The notes under the pieces: model-generated | Seen by the model: the letters and a program-made list of their open reading frames with translations, nothing else | The model's database searches: none | What the model was told of the DNA's origin: nothing | Assembly: GCA_026027325.1 (NCBI GenBank) | Contig: JAMSLZ010000009.1 | Location: 1 to 64,000 of the forward strand | DNA from: Actinomucor elegans | Lineage: Eukaryota; Mucoromycota; Mucoromycetes; Mucorales; Mucoraceae | Direction: 5' to 3' | DNA length: 64,000 nucleotides | In this document: in pieces, positions 49,365 through 62,689 of the stretch | Layout of the letters: each line of letters opens with the position of its first letter | Numbering within the stretch: the first letter of the stretch is position 1 | Position numbers and translations under genes: made by a program

Positions 49365-52300
49365 TTTGATACAAGAAAAAGAAGACGTTATATGAAAGTA
49401 AGGTAAAAGAAATAATTACAAGAAGAAAAAAGAAAAGTAAACAGCTGAATCCACACAGATATAAATTACACCAGTTTTTATTATATTTACTTGTTTTAGT
49501 AGCAACCACGCACCACCAGGCAGCCACTTTGAGAGGAGTTTAAAGCTATCGTTGCATGTCTACAACGTGCCGCATTCACGCAGGCCATTATCTGGAACGC
49601 GTATACATCAGAAGTAATTATAAGAGGATCTTATTCCTATCAAGAGCCTAATCAGAGCATTTAAAGAAACTACCTTAACTTTTATCGAAGCCATTTTATA
49701 CAATTTATATATTATATTCATCATTTATATATATCATATTAACTTTTAACCTGCGCTCATTTCTTTCCAAACGAATAGCGTATAGTTACACTCGAGAAAA
49801 TCGAAAAAAACTGGTACCGAGAAAACGTGCTACAACTGAACCGTTTGTTTTACAATAAGTTTCCCAAATTGAAAGGCCACGTTTTTAGGTTCTATTTTGC
49901 ACAGTAATTTGATGAGATTAGAGAACATACAGTGATCTTCTATACTATAAAGAGCAGGTACTGTATGCAATTGCACTGTTTGAAATTCAATATACCTCCG
50001 AACTTGTCTTTTTGTCCCAAAAACCAGTCTCCAAACACTGTATATTTCAAAAAGAGCTTAACTAACTGGACAGTTTAGTTTATATTATGATTAATGCATG
50101 CGAATTTTATAGCTGCAGTTGCTCAGTAGGTTGCAGATCTTTGTTTCTGCCTTACTGCTCATTTGATTCAATAATAATAAACCGAATTGTCGCAGTTAAG
50201 CTATGGTGGCAAAATGAACTGTAATGATTTCATCTATTCTCACAAGATCCTTATTAAGGTTTTGTGTTCAACTTTTGTTAATCTCTATTATATAAATGAA
50301 GAAAGTATACCTACTCGCTGTGGTCTAAGAGGCTGTAGAGATGCTATATATGCACATTGTTCTTCTGCTTGGCTGAGACTGTTGTCTACGTTTGTATCTG
50401 ATCAAGGTAATATGTTCATGTAAACTCGTTTCCGTACAGATCGAAGTGTGCAGACCCTTTTTGTTTTATATATTAAAAAATAAAAAAAATAAGATAAAAT
50501 AAATGTAAACGCATATATTGAACCATCTGAAACAAAGTTGTGTAGTGAACCATGTTTTTAGAATGGGTTTTTATACCATTAAAAAACAATACAGATAACC
50601 CAGTGTATTACTGCAATGAGTTTACTTGCTCTTCATTGGCTGTCTGGGATTTCGCAAATACTTGTCGGAGGTTCACTCAGATTCAGGTGGAAACTTTTAT
50701 TTTGTGCAAAATAGGACAGCACATCAGACAATACAAAGATTATTTATTATTCCCTCTAACTAATGAAGCTATAGATTATAAGAGACACTTGTTTTTTTTG
50801 GAGAGGTTTAGAAATATTATCATAGTACAAGTATTTCATATTCAGAAAAATGCATATGGATACTCGTAAACATCATACACCTACAATAATTAAAAAATTA
50901 GCCCTCAAAAATCTCATCTTCGTGCTTTACAGAAAAAAGTACAAGAGGTTAACCTTACCAATTTTTCTGAAGCCGGCTTAATAATGTCACATCTGACTAT
51001 CAGTACATACTAAAAATACACTACCGAATCCGCTATGATCCATATTCAACTAAAAGGTTATGGGTGTGTTATATTCTAGTGAAGGGTCGTGTAAAAATTT
51101 AAACATTTCATATGAATTAGATCTTGTAATCGATAAATCTCACAACAAATCTTGCCAAATGTCACATTTTTGTGTGTTAAAGAATGCCGCATTTTGTTAA
51201 TACTCCGCATTTGAAATAAATGCTACCTCTAATAGGACTATGATACTATTCTTATGATTATGCAGACAGAAAACCTGCTGATGATATGAATACATGGGCA
51301 TATCTTTGGATATAACATATAGAGTAAATGCTGCTTTCTTAAACTATAGAAAATACTCTTTTATCTTTAGCATAATAAGCTTCAAACCATGCTATATGGT
51401 GCTCTATATGGACATATAATCGGTTTTGTTAGCTTTCATTTCGAAATTCATGATTGATATTTTAAAATAACGCTTTTGTAATAATTATCCATGTACATTT
51501 ATCAACATGTCAAACATCTGACATACAAATTAATTAAAGTATATCATATAAGATAACTGACGTGCTTAATATAAACTTATTTATCGTGCATGTTGTTGCA
51601 AAAGGGTAATGCTTTTTGTCTGGGTATTTAATGGCCACTAATGTCATGTCGACCACTTCCTAAGGAATATTGAAGTACCCTTCACCAAAATTATTGACAT
51701 CGCCTGCCCGGACCAGCTTTTTCAGCAACAAAAAAAAAAATACTGATGGTAGAGTACAGTTTATCTGTTTTGTCGTGTTGATCCTTCAAGGATGGTGTCA
51801 ACCGAAATTCGAGATATAAAGCACCAATGTCAAGGCAGCTGTCATAAAAGACCAGCAAGTTAAAGAAGATGGCAAAAACTGGAATAAAGTGTTGGTAGCC
51901 AAAGAAAGAGCACATTGAGGGTTTTTTTTTTTTCTTTTTTTTTCATTGATCACGGCAGACACGTTCGCATATCATATCTTCAGAATACTTTATTGAGAAA
52001 GAGTAATCATCGATAAAGTAGGATGGGCTTTTTTAAAATATAGGACCAGCAAACCTATTTATATGCATTTTCTTTTTGACTTCCTTACAGGCTATACATG
52101 AGCTTGCTGATTATTCCTACTGATATGGAAAGCTAGATTACCATATCCAAGAGCATGTTATTTTCTACATTAAATAAAAAAAAATTCTAATCATGTAAGA
52201 GAACGCGGTAATAGCAACCAATGAAGCCTTTGCATATTACCTGTATCGCCAAACTGTATTGGTAAAATAGATAGCACTGGATAATCTCCTTTGGCGATTT

Positions 52301-52708
52301 TTTGTCATAGAATTACGCTGATGGATTGACCAACTGCTGTTTTATAGTAGACATATATTTTCAATGTGATTATTATAATAATATGTATCTAAATATCGGC
52401 ATTCGGTAACGCATAACTATCAAAAACGAGATATTCCAACTGAGCTTTAGAAATCTTGGTAAAGAGTAATATCAGCTGTCAAAATAACCCAGTTTATAGT
52501 TACATGCATTGCTGCACCCATTTACAACTCAATACGCGACAAGTATTATTAAATACGTATACTTGCTGATTCTTGGTACCTGAAGCTACGTGCACTTTCA
52601 TGAAACTTCCAACTAAGCCACCTTGACAAATACTATAATTTTTTTTTGTCAGCTTTGACCAACAGGCTCTTTTCCTTTGGTTGAACCAAATATATTTCAT
52701 AATTTAGA
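49365..52708. other. Gene-poor spacer, 3.3 kb
   Basis: No supported gene. Frames at 50187-50423, 50552-50869 (105 codons, ATG), 51691-51915 and 52500-52700 show no recognisable domain. A repeat-like segment lies at 51127-51175. The last ~10 bp (AATTTAGA before ATG) lead into FRS1. Confidence 0.5.
51127..51175 (-). repeat. Dispersed degenerate repeat, copy J (weak)
   Basis: Minus strand: AAAATGTGACATTTGGCAAG, then a GTGAGATTTATCGATT end. Keeps the GTGACATTT block only clearly. Confidence 0.3.
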
Positions 52709-55147
52709 ATGCCTACCGTTAACATTGACAAGTTGGCTCTCTTTGAAGCTCTCGAAAAGAACTACAGTAAGACAAGAGAGCGAGAGATATTTGTGAATTT
52801 CGTTTATTCACGTCCTGTTTCATAATAGCTTCTCAAGAATTCTTTGAGCTTTGTTTCCGTTTCGGTATTGAACTCGAAGAAGATGTAAGACCACAAAAAG
52901 ACATGTATATTCAATTCGACGGCTTTCTCTTTTAAAGAGAATTACCATACCCATGCAAAAGAATGTGTATTCTGCAGCAGATAAAGAGTTGCTTCATGGA
53001 TATAGACGTCGAAAGATACATTAAATAGAGACATACCACTGACCAACATTACTATCATAGACTTCTGAGAGAGAAATCGCTGAAAAAGAGACCAACAAGA
53101 GCGCCGAGCAGTTATCTGAAAGAGCTCTTTTGAAGATTGATATTCCTGCTAACAGGTATTATGTGCATTATTTGTTTAATAAAGTGTGCTGAACCGAACA
53201 TTTTTAGATATGATTTATTATGTCAAGAAGGTCTCTCTCGCGCCCTTCGCGTCTTTGAGGGTAAGGCTAAACCCCCAGTTTACAAGAGCGTCAAGCCTGC
53301 TAATGGCAAACTTGAACAAATTCGCGTTTTGGAGTCTGTAAGTAATAGCATAATATTAGAAACCAAACGCGCTAACATGTTAATATCAGACTCAACAAAT
53401 TCGTCCTTACATTGTTGGTGCCGTTTTGCGCAACATCACCTTCACCCCCGAGAACTATGCTTCTTTCATTGATCTTCAAGATAAGCTTCACAATAACATT
53501 TGTCGGTAAGATACATCATGACTCATTTCATTGAAAAGACAGTCCGACTAACGAATATCATAGTAAGAGAACACTCGCCTCTATGGGTACTCACGACTTG
53601 GATACCATCCAAGGTCCTTTCACATATGAAGCTTTACCTCACAAGGATATCCGATTTGTTCCTTTGAACAAGGATGTTGAAGTCGATGGTGACGAATTAA
53701 TGGACCTTTATGCTGTAAGTTGCTTTAACAGAATGGCATAAAGCAGCATTGAACTCACTTAAATTGTAGGAGGATAAGCATCTCGGTAAATTCCTTCACA
53801 TCATCCGTGATTCACCTGTCTACCCTGTTGTTTTCGACGCCAAGCGCACCGTCTGTTCTCTTCCTCCTATCATCAACTCTGATCATTCCAAGATCACTCT
53901 CGACACCAAGAACGTATTGATCGAAATCACTGCTACTGATGAACACAAGGCCAGCACTGTTTTGAACACTTTGGTTGCCATGTTCTCTGAATACTGTGCT
54001 GAGCCCTTTACGTAAGTTGGGAATGGGCTAGAGTCAATATATGTATTAATATTGGATGTAGCGTTGAGCCAGTTGAGATTGTTTATCCCGATAATACCGT
54101 CAAAGTCTTCCCTGAATTGGAACCTCGTAGATCCACTGCAAAGATTGATTATATCAATTCTTGTACTGGTCTTGATCTTCCTGGAGAAGAAATCTGCCGT
54201 CTTTTGAATAGAATGTCTTTGGATGCTAGTATAAATGCCAAGGATAGCAACGAAGTGATTGTCAATGTTCCTATCACTCGTTGGGATATTTTGCACGCTT
54301 GTGATATTATGGAAGATGTTGCCATTTCATACGGTTATGATAACTTGCCCAAGAAGATGCCCAACGTTAATACTTTTGCTTCTGCTTTACCCTTAAACAA
54401 ATTGAGTGATCATGTCCGTAGAGAATTGGCTATGGCCGGCTTCTCTGAAGTCGCTCCTTTGATTTTGGTAAGTTATGCATATAGAAAAAAAAAGCTGAGG
54501 AACTGTATCTAATATAAGTGTAGTGCTCTCATGATGAAAACTTCAAATTCCTTAACCGCGCTGATGATAGCAAGACTGCCATCAAGCTTGCTAACCCCAA
54601 GACTGCTGAATATCAAGTCGTTCGTACCTCTCTTTTGCCAGGTATCTTAAAGACTTTGAACTCCAACAAAAAATTGCCTTTGCCTCTCAAGGTATTCGAG
54701 GTCTCTGATGTTGGTTTTAAGGATGAAACTCGTGACCGTAGAGCTAGAAACGAAAGACATCTCTGTGCTACTTATACTTCCAAGACATCTGGTTTTGAGG
54801 TACTTATTAACAAGTATTGTCTACTGTAATCAATTATAACTAAACCCGTTTGTTTTGTTTGATAGATCATTCACGGTCTTTTGGATCGTATCATGGTCGT
54901 ACTCAGTGCAAAGAAGTTTGATAAGAACAAGAAGGCCGAAATTGAGTATTGGATTGAGGAGGCTATTGATTCTACCTTCTTCCCTGGTCGTTCTGCCCAT
55001 ATTTTCTTGAGATACACTGATTCTGAAGGTGTTCGCAAGACCACTCAAATTGGTTCTTTCGGTGTTCTTCATCCTACTGTGCTTGAAAACTTCGAATTGA
55101 GCAACCCCACTACTGCCATTGAAATCAACTTGGAACCTTTTGTTTAA
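52709..55147 (+). CDS. FRS1: Cytosolic phenylalanyl-tRNA synthetase beta subunit
   Basis: Beta chain of the (alpha-beta)2 class II synthetase. It carries B3/B4 editing and B5 domains and supports charging of tRNA-Phe. Ten exons (52709-52766, 52829-52884, 53061-53155, 53208-53337, 53390-53505, 53564-53714, 53770-54011, 54062-54467, 54524-54799, 54866-55147) join to 603 aa in one frame, the length of the eukaryotic cytosolic form. Typical segments: [63 protein letters not shown], a B5-type [20 protein letters not shown] with [20 protein letters not shown], and the C-terminal [16 protein letters not shown]. Intron 2 (52885-53060) is unusually long (176 nt) for this locus; the others are 50-66 nt. 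Confidence 0.96.
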
Positions 55148-56348
55148 ATTATCCTTTTCGTTGTTTCTTTTTATATTAAAACGTATATTCACTAATATTA
55201 CAATTGATTGCTAATCGAATTGAAAGTTAACGGCGCCGATATGGATGGCATTGATATAGCCTAAATACGGAATATACGTAACATTCAAATTGGCTCTACG
55301 TGTAGAACAGGATACCTTGATATTTCTGTCCAAGTTGAGCCCACTAATTTTACTATTGGATTGGCTGAGGGTATTGCTGGACCGCCATGATAATGGTATT
55401 CAACCGTCAAAATACCCCAATCATAACTCTGTTTGTCAAAAGTTATAAATCAAAAACATCAAAGCGTTCTAAATATAAATCAACTAATGAACAATAGAAC
55501 CGACTTTTACTATTGTCAAAAGTCTGAAGAGCAGTATTTCTATGAAATTCAATACATTAATGATCTGAGCAGGTATATTTGGAGCAAATATGTGTACCAA
55601 AAAAGAAATCTATTTGAATCGATTCCTACCGAGTTTGAAGTCCTTGGCATGCCCTTGTTCGAGATTAAAAACCTCTTTGTGTTGGGCAACCATTAATTAA
55701 ATGAAGTAGAAGGCCCTCTCCCCTTTTCTTTGGTTAACAACTGAACAAAAGATAAGTGCTGGATGCTTGAATGACCCCTCGCTATATACTATTGGTCATG
55801 AATTCTATAGATCATTTTATTCTAGTTAAAACTCTCTACTATATCCATTTCTACTTATCTGGCGCACCAACTTATTAGCATGTATGCGATTCTATCTGAG
55901 CATACCCGACTGAGGCTTGAATATTTCGTTTCACAAAGCCGATCCTTCGTCCAACAATGGCCCTTCATAAAGCAGCAGAAGGCTACCATATGATAATGCA
56001 GGTTGCGCATTGACCAATAGGAACGCACCCAGCCCAAATCTATGCTATCGTCCAGCTCTTTAGTAACTAGGTAAATGACGCACTAAACAAATATTCAGTG
56101 TTAAATAAATAATGTACAATTGAATACCATGTTTCCATAACTGCTAATCAGCCTTTGATAGGTGTATATTATATAAATCTTCATCTAAAACTGTGATTTA
56201 TGCACTAAAAATTCACTAAGCCGCCAACTCCGTAGCAACCGGAAGTTCAAAGGGAAACTTTTTGGTTGCACACGTCAAACCATCACTAGTAGACGGAAAA
56301 TTCATTTTTTTTTTCTTGTGTTCGTTTTCTTTCGAATATTATTGCAAA
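55148..56348. other. Spacer, 1.2 kb
   Basis: The 87-codon frame at 55433-55696 (a non-ATG start is needed for full length) is not recognised. The rest is AT-rich noise. The final ~40 bp are T-rich, leading into ERG24. Confidence 0.5.
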
Positions 56349-58025
56349 ATGGCCATCCAAACGCGATCTTCTTCGCAAAAAGCCAATCAAGATGTAAATG
56401 ATCAAATAGCAGAAGGTCAAAAAGAAGCTGATACACCTCCACCTAACCGTGCTGCTCGACGTGCCGCGCAAAAGAAAGAATCCAAGGAAGTAAAGCTTGC
56501 CAAAAACACGAAAGCCACTAAAGCCAGAACAAAGTTCATTCGGTCAACTACTGCAAGATCATCAGGTTCAAAGGATTTGAACCCCAAAACCACCCACTAT
56601 GAGTAGGTGATCCTCTGAAGGCTGTTGCCGTTTCTAATTCAAAATAATATCTATATAGATTTGGTGGTGTTATTGGCGCTATTGCTATGATGACACTGTT
56701 GCCGCTATTGGTATTGATGTTCGCTTATAGTTGCGATAGCACGCTTGGCTATCATCCATTTCATCGTGCCTATCATTTCTTGACTCATTTTGAAGTGGAT
56801 GCTATTATTCAGGAACTCAAAAATTGGAATTATGGTTCTGCATTTTGGTATTTGGGTATTGTATTGCAGTTGGCTGTGTATACCCTTGTGCTTCCTGGTG
56901 AGGAGGTTGAAGGTGTCCCTCTTCGTGATGGCAGTCGTCTCAAGTATAAGATCAATGGTAATTAAAAAGTGATATAGTATGATGACAAAACAATCGCTTA
57001 ATATTTTTTGTGCATAGCCCTGTCTGCTTTCCAATCACTTTTGACTATCACCTTTATGTCACTTCGCGGTCAAGGCTGGGCTTTGTTCTTGTGGACTAGG
57101 ACTCATTTTGCTGATATCGCTTTGTTTTCCGTATTCTTTTCTTTCCTTGTTTCTGCTTTCGTCTACATTCGTAGTTTCTTTGGTAATAAGATGTTGGCTT
57201 TGGGAGGTAACACTGGAAACCCCTTTTACGACGTAGGTGCATGTTTTATTCTTGTTGACTTTGCATACTAATTCGAATGAATAGTTTATGATTGGCCGTG
57301 AGCTGAATCCTCGTATTGGCAAGTTTGATATCAAGTTCTTTACTGAATTGAGACCTGGATTGATCATGTGGTTGGCTTTCAATGTTTGTTTTGCAATCTG
57401 TCAATGGGTAGAGTTGGGAAGATTGACATACTCGATGATTTTGGTCAATGTATTCCAAGGATGGTATGTGATAGATGCTTTGATTAATGAATCATCCATC
57501 TTAACCACTATGGATATTACTACGGATGGTTTTGGTTTCATGTTGGCCTTTGGTAACCTTTGCTGGGTACCCATGATGTACAGTTTGCAAGCGCGCTACC
57601 TTGTTGATTTCCCTGTTGATTTGAGTATTCCTCATTTAATTGCTATTATCATCCTTCAATGTCTTGGCTATTATATCTTTAGATCTGCTAATTCTCAAAA
57701 AGATGCTTTCCGTAAGAATCCCAGAGATCCTAAAGTAGCAAATTTGAAATATATCGAAACAAAGGCCGGTACTCGCTTAATTACATCTGGCTGGTGGGGT
57801 ATGTCTAGACATATTAATTACTTTGGCGACTGGCTCATGTCTGTTGCTTGGTGTCTGCCTTGTGGATTTGGTTCTATCATCCCTTACTTTTATTGCGTAT
57901 ACTTTGCTATTTTATTAATTCATCGTGAACGTCGTGATGAAGAAAAGTGTCGCAAAAAGTATGGTGCTGATTGGGATCGTTACTGTTCCATTGTCAAGTA
58001 TCGTATCATTCCTTATATTTACTAA
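56349..58025 (+). CDS. ERG24: Delta(14)-sterol reductase
   Basis: ER membrane enzyme of ergosterol synthesis that reduces the C14-C15 double bond with NADPH after Erg11; target of morpholine antifungals. Four exons (56349-56602, 56659-56957, 57018-57232, 57285-58025), 502 aa. The first ~85 residues are hydrophilic and basic ([20 protein letters not shown]). The membrane domain follows, with family signatures [64 protein letters not shown] [32 protein letters not shown], and the C-terminal [22 protein letters not shown] ending RIIPYIY. The Tyr/His/Asp residues of the sterol/NADPH pocket are in these blocks. Exon 1 uses a GTAGGT donor, less common than GTAAGT. The long basic N-terminus makes it LBR/Erg24 rather than Erg4 type. 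Confidence 0.95.
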
Positions 58026-58611
58026 ATAGTTACTTTTCTTTAAAATAAAAGCCATGAGCTTCGTTGAAATCGTTTTTTCATTTATTACACCGGAATGTGC
58101 GCATTTCTTCTATAATACTTTGTATCATCCTATGATCTAATCTTTGGCGCTGCAAAAAGTCAAAAAATTCATCTTGTGTTCATCTATTAAATGCCAATTT
58201 ACGTTTCCAGAGGTTCATTTTGGGCAAAAAACAGGTTAAAGCTTTATTATCAACAACAACACCCAAAGAGAAAATTCATAGAGGAAGCATAAAATGCTGA
58301 TATGGCTCACTAATCTTCCATAGACAAATCGCACTTTATCTAGCAACTGAGGCCACGCCTAAACATGATACATAGAGCTATAGCAACTTTGATGAGGAAA
58401 ACAATGATTATTATGCCCTATAAAAAGTGGCCAACATATTTACACTAGCAACTATACTTCTAAACCATCTGTAATACTGTTAGCAAATAACTCCAAAATA
58501 ATGCCATTATGAAGTCTTCCCGTTTATTAATCATGAGATATTCCATAACAACCGCTGACGTTAACAGTTCTTGGCTCGGCTCGACTCGAGCTCCTCCTCC
58601 TCCTCGAGCTC
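58026..58611. other. Spacer between ERG24 and the CACTA element
   Basis: No gene seen. The last ~40 bp before the transposon are unusually GC-rich and repetitive (TCGACTCGAGCTC then CTC repeats and CTCGAGCTC). Confidence 0.55.
58609..58611. repeat. Target-site duplication (left), CTC
   Basis: CTC directly before the left CACTA end, matched by CTC at 63851-63853. A 3-bp duplication is the CACTA superfamily hallmark. Confidence 0.75.
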
Positions 58612-58625
58612 CACTATGGGAAAAA
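58612..58625 (+). repeat. CACTA left terminal inverted repeat
   Basis: CACTATGGGAAAAA, the 14-bp perfect inverse of the right end; the A run then continues for four more bases on this side. Confidence 0.88.
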
Positions 58626-58629
58626 AAAA

Positions 58630-58760
58630 GTGAAATAAAGTGAATTCATGGCAAAATCAAGTGAATTTCAAGTGAATTAGTGCTTTCACCTGAATTTAAA
58701 GTGAAATAAAGTGAATTTCATGGCAACTTGGAAACCAGGTTAATGCACCTTAACTTTTAT
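58630..58760. repeat. CACTA left subterminal repeats
   Basis: Irregular copies of AAGTGAA(TT/AT) boxes, including a duplicated AAAGTGAAATAAAGTGAATT and TCATGGCAA pair. Such boxes are the likely transposase or accessory-protein binding sites in CACTA elements. Confidence 0.6.
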
Positions 58761-58921
58761 TTCCATTATTTTTCCATGAATTTCCATGTTTCCCAATTGG
58801 AGTGAATATGGAGCTAGTTCGAGTAAATTGTATGTTAAACTAAACAGTGAAGCAGAGCTCTGGTTTCAACGAATATAAGACAGCATTGATAGTATAGAAT
58901 AAATTTATATATGTACTTGGT

Positions 58922-61900
58922 TTAATAAGGTCTCCAAGCAACATATGTTTTGTCTTTATTTAATAAAGAAGGTATAAGTATAGCATATCCTATTATGTCC
59001 TTGGCTTTGATTATTTTCCATAGGAGCCTTTCTTCATAGGGTTGCGTATAATAGCAGCATGTTTGACCATCAAACACTAAAGTCGTTTGATGTTGTAATA
59101 AGGCAAGTATTTGATCTTTCCATCTAATAAACTGCTTTACTTGGCCTATATTATATTGTAAGGACATAGTATCATCTGATATGTATGCAACTATCTTTTG
59201 GTTTTGTTTTCTTGAAGAAATATCAACGGTTTGGCCATTCCTCGTTTTACCGTAAGTATTAGAAGTAGAAACAGAGTACTCCTCTTCTGTTGAACTGGAA
59301 CCATTATGATCGGCTAGATATTGCTGGATTAGATGCTTAATATCACACGTTGGAAATAATTGGTTGATTAAGTCAGCAGAAGAAGGTTTAAATACCATAT
59401 CTTCATCAACACTATGGCTTTCAATTCCAATCTGCCAGTTTTTATACGCTTTTGTGTAGTGATCCATTAGAACAGTGACAGAGTTTTTTTGAGGATTTTG
59501 TTTAGACTTGATATGTCTTTTTACATCTTGAATACTTCTTTCAAGAGTTCGGGCGCTTATCAATCTAAGTGGACCAAGCTGAAAAATAATATAGGACAAA
59601 TGTTTTAGATAATGCTGGTTAATGGTAAATGTATCTTTTCCCATCTTCTGCAGTAAGAACGCATGCCATCTTTTTACTAATCTAGAATGAAAAGACGATA
59701 TAAATTATCGAAAACTTAGCATAGCTGCACGTAGTAGTCTCTCAAAAAAAAAACTTACTCATCAATCCGTAACAGATCACTTGGATATATGTTGAATTTT
59801 TGGGTCAAAGTGCAGACCATGGATATTGATTTCAAAGCATTGCACGCATCATCAACAGCTTCCAGTACAGGAGAAGCTACCTTTCTCTTCTTTTTTCTAT
59901 TTCTTTCGGTTTGGTAAATATCAGCATGTTGTTTTCGTAACGCCTCCACTACCAAAGTGGGTACTATGTACATTAAAAAATCAATCCAGTCAACGCTACG
60001 AGATTGGCCTGATTTGGAAGAAATATCTAAGTGAAGAAAAAAGCAAGGATATTAATTCATTGGAATAATTAGCATTAAGTTTCTTGAGTTAATCTCTAAT
60101 ACCTATAAATTGACCATCAATGGCTCCATTTGGAAGCATTCGTTGTATTTGAACCATTGCTCTGCCAATTTCTTCTCTATAGGCGTTCCGAAGGAACAAA
60201 GGGTTATAGTATCCGAATCTCTGAGAGTCATCCTTCATCATGGACCATATGTGCTTGGCTATATTCATTCCCCATAAGTGCATCTCATCTAATCCAAAAA
60301 ATGAACATCCATGAAAGCTTTTTAATAATGCAAATGGCAATTTCCCTTTGAGTGAAGTAGCCTAGATAGTTAATCAAATCATACTGCATTAGACACTGAT
60401 ACAGTTACTATTGTTTAATTTATTAAGCTTCTTACCAAGTCACCGTTTTGATAATCCTCAGAAGTCCTTAATGGGTATTCAATGGGCTCTTGTGCTTCAT
60501 TTGTTCCAGGAAAAACTATAGTCCTTTTTGATTTGGAATAAATGCCTTTGATCTTGCAAATGCGGCATCCATGGTAAGAATTATGGCCAGCATGTAAACA
60601 TAGCTCTGATAGTCCAGGAATATCACCAATTATGTTTAATAAGTGGGCCTTTATACGGATGGAAGAGGTTCCTGTTTCGACAATAATGCCTTCTGTTTCC
60701 AAAACGAGAAGCTCCTGGATGGTAGGATAAAGGAAACTAAAGATATCATAGGGTTTTCTCGGACCAGGTATGACGGCAACGATCAGTCTGTTTTCTGGAT
60801 CAAATCTATAATAGAGCATTTAATTTATCCATTAAAGTTTCAGCGCCAAGTTATTTTGTTTTGTACCTTTGTTCTGGTGGTATATCATTAATAGTAAACA
60901 TGATAATTGCCATACTATTATCACCTGTGTCAAAAGGATGGAATCCATCGTAATGGAACGAGAGCGAGAGGTTATAGTCTTCTTCGGCGTCACTATTTCT
61001 ACTTTTAAAAGCGAATCCATCCAATATATCTCTCTCGCAGCCATCAAGCTCATCGGTTGAACTATACACAGAGCTACGCGTAGCTTTATATTTCAACTTC
61101 TTCCTATTCTTTTCAGACAGCATAAAATAGGCCAACTGCTTACTAAGTGATAGTTGGTAATGCTTGGCTTTAGCTTCCATGATAGTTGATGTGGACGATG
61201 TCTCTTCATAACGATGTCTCTTGCAACTTAACCTAGGGCAAGCAGTTTGACTGTCACCAGGGTAATACATGTAGCACCCTTCAGGACACATGTCATATTT
61301 ATCAGCTTGAAGTTGGATTATATGATTATTATTAATGCTTTCGCATTTATACGGGCTGATGAATTTTAGATGTTCTATAAAAGAAAATAAGAATAGCAGT
61401 GAGCACACTGGTAGTAGTAAAGCAGCAAGATGGAAATAATAACTATACCACTATTCATCTCAATTAAGTACTCATTGAAGAAGTTGAATATTTTTTCGGT
61501 CGTACTTTTTGATACATTGTTTTCTTTTAAGAGATACTTCAGTTCTAGACTTTTCCTCTCTGGAGGACTTAAAATATCCATGTACTGTTTACCATCGTCC
61601 TTGATTTTAAGCTGAATAGGATGGGTAATAGTATCTTTGAATTTGCTTAATCTAGAGTATATTTCTTCCACTGTGGTTTTTTTTATTGCGTCTTCTTCTA
61701 TAGCGCCAACTGTTCGCCAACCTTCTTGTATTACCTTAGTTTTTTCTGAATTTTCTTCTTCATTCGCTATAGAGTCGCATTCATCCAAGCTGTTCATATC
61801 TACAGAGTTACTGAAATCACAGTGGCTTGTTCGTAAAATATCAGCAGGATTGTTATTTACAATATCAGTGCTTGATTGATGTTGCGTTTCATGGTTTAAA

Positions 61901-62148
61901 AGATCATCTGATACATAAGGGTTACTGGCGAAATGACCTTGCTGAGATAGTGTAAGTTTCTGCTTTACTTGACTATATATATTGAAAGCACGTCGCATTC
62001 TGCAATTGATAATATGCCTTCTTATTTCTTTTTTAGTAAAGTACTGTTGACACACTGGGCAGTTTTCACCAGGCATTATTCTTGTTGAAATAGGCGAAAG
62101 AGTAAAATAAAGGTAAAAGCGTTGGGACTCTGCACGTATTATATGCAC
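58922..62148 (-). CDS. tnp2: CACTA transposase (Tnp2 family)
   Basis: Exons 61449-62148, 60867-61374, 60436-60805, 60103-60361, 59759-60026, 58922-59681; 2865 nt = 954 aa plus stop with no break. A second in-frame ATG at 62076 (MPGENCPVC) would give 930 aa and puts the zinc motif at the very N-terminus; I favour it slightly. Order: a zinc-finger-like CPVCQQYFTKKEIRRHIINC; Tnp2's Cys block CPEGCYMYYPGDSQTACPRLSC; then the transposase core with YDGFHPFD, DIPPEQRFDPENR, VIPGPRKPYD (made by the exon 2/3 splice), IIGDIPGLSELCLHAGHNS and CRICKIKG, and LDEMHLWGMNIAKHIW. These match the plant and animal Tnp2 order; the Asp residues in DGF and GDIP and the acidic DEMH position are candidate catalytic residues. 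The C-terminal 400 residues are less conserved. Introns are 66-77 nt except where noted by the exon limits. Confidence 0.88.
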
Positions 62149-62689
62149 AGTTTTAGAGATGCGGTAAAAATTGAATAAAAAGCGAATAAATGAATTAAAA
62201 CCGTTTTATGAGGTTTTATTGATCTAAAGTAAGTTTAGCTATCCTATCTAGCACGTATGTCTTGTATTTAGATTTCAAAGAAAATAGTCTCTTGGTAACA
62301 ATCAAAGGTCTTTTTTAATATATGTTCACTCTGCATTAATTGTCCTTTCAGCGGTGATCCAAACTTCCCTCTTTAGATGGATGGTTAGATGAAACCCATT
62401 CCTTAATATATATATGCAGAGTGCCATATGTGCGTTTCACCACAAGAGAGATATCAATATTCGAGCAAGGTTTGTTTATTACGCATAATTACGTTACATT
62501 AGCTCTAATAGGTTCTGATTTTTTGTATATGATACCTAGCACTTCCTGGTAAGATTCTCCCGACACAGGCTATACCTATTAAGTTAAAGCCATTTTTAAC
62601 TGCAGGGCTTATGATATAAAGATGGTTCCACTACATGCATTTCTTTTGCACTCATTTCTTTCCATAAATTTTATAAAATCATTAGAATC

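Noticed and set aside
49207..49395. Open frames antisense to the coiled-coil gene (also 47638-48056)
   Set aside because: Shadows of a Glu/Lys-rich coding region; long antisense frames are expected there.
50552..50869. 105-codon ATG ORF
   Set aside because: Long for chance, but no domain, no flanking exons and AT-rich codon bias of a spacer; not strong enough to call.
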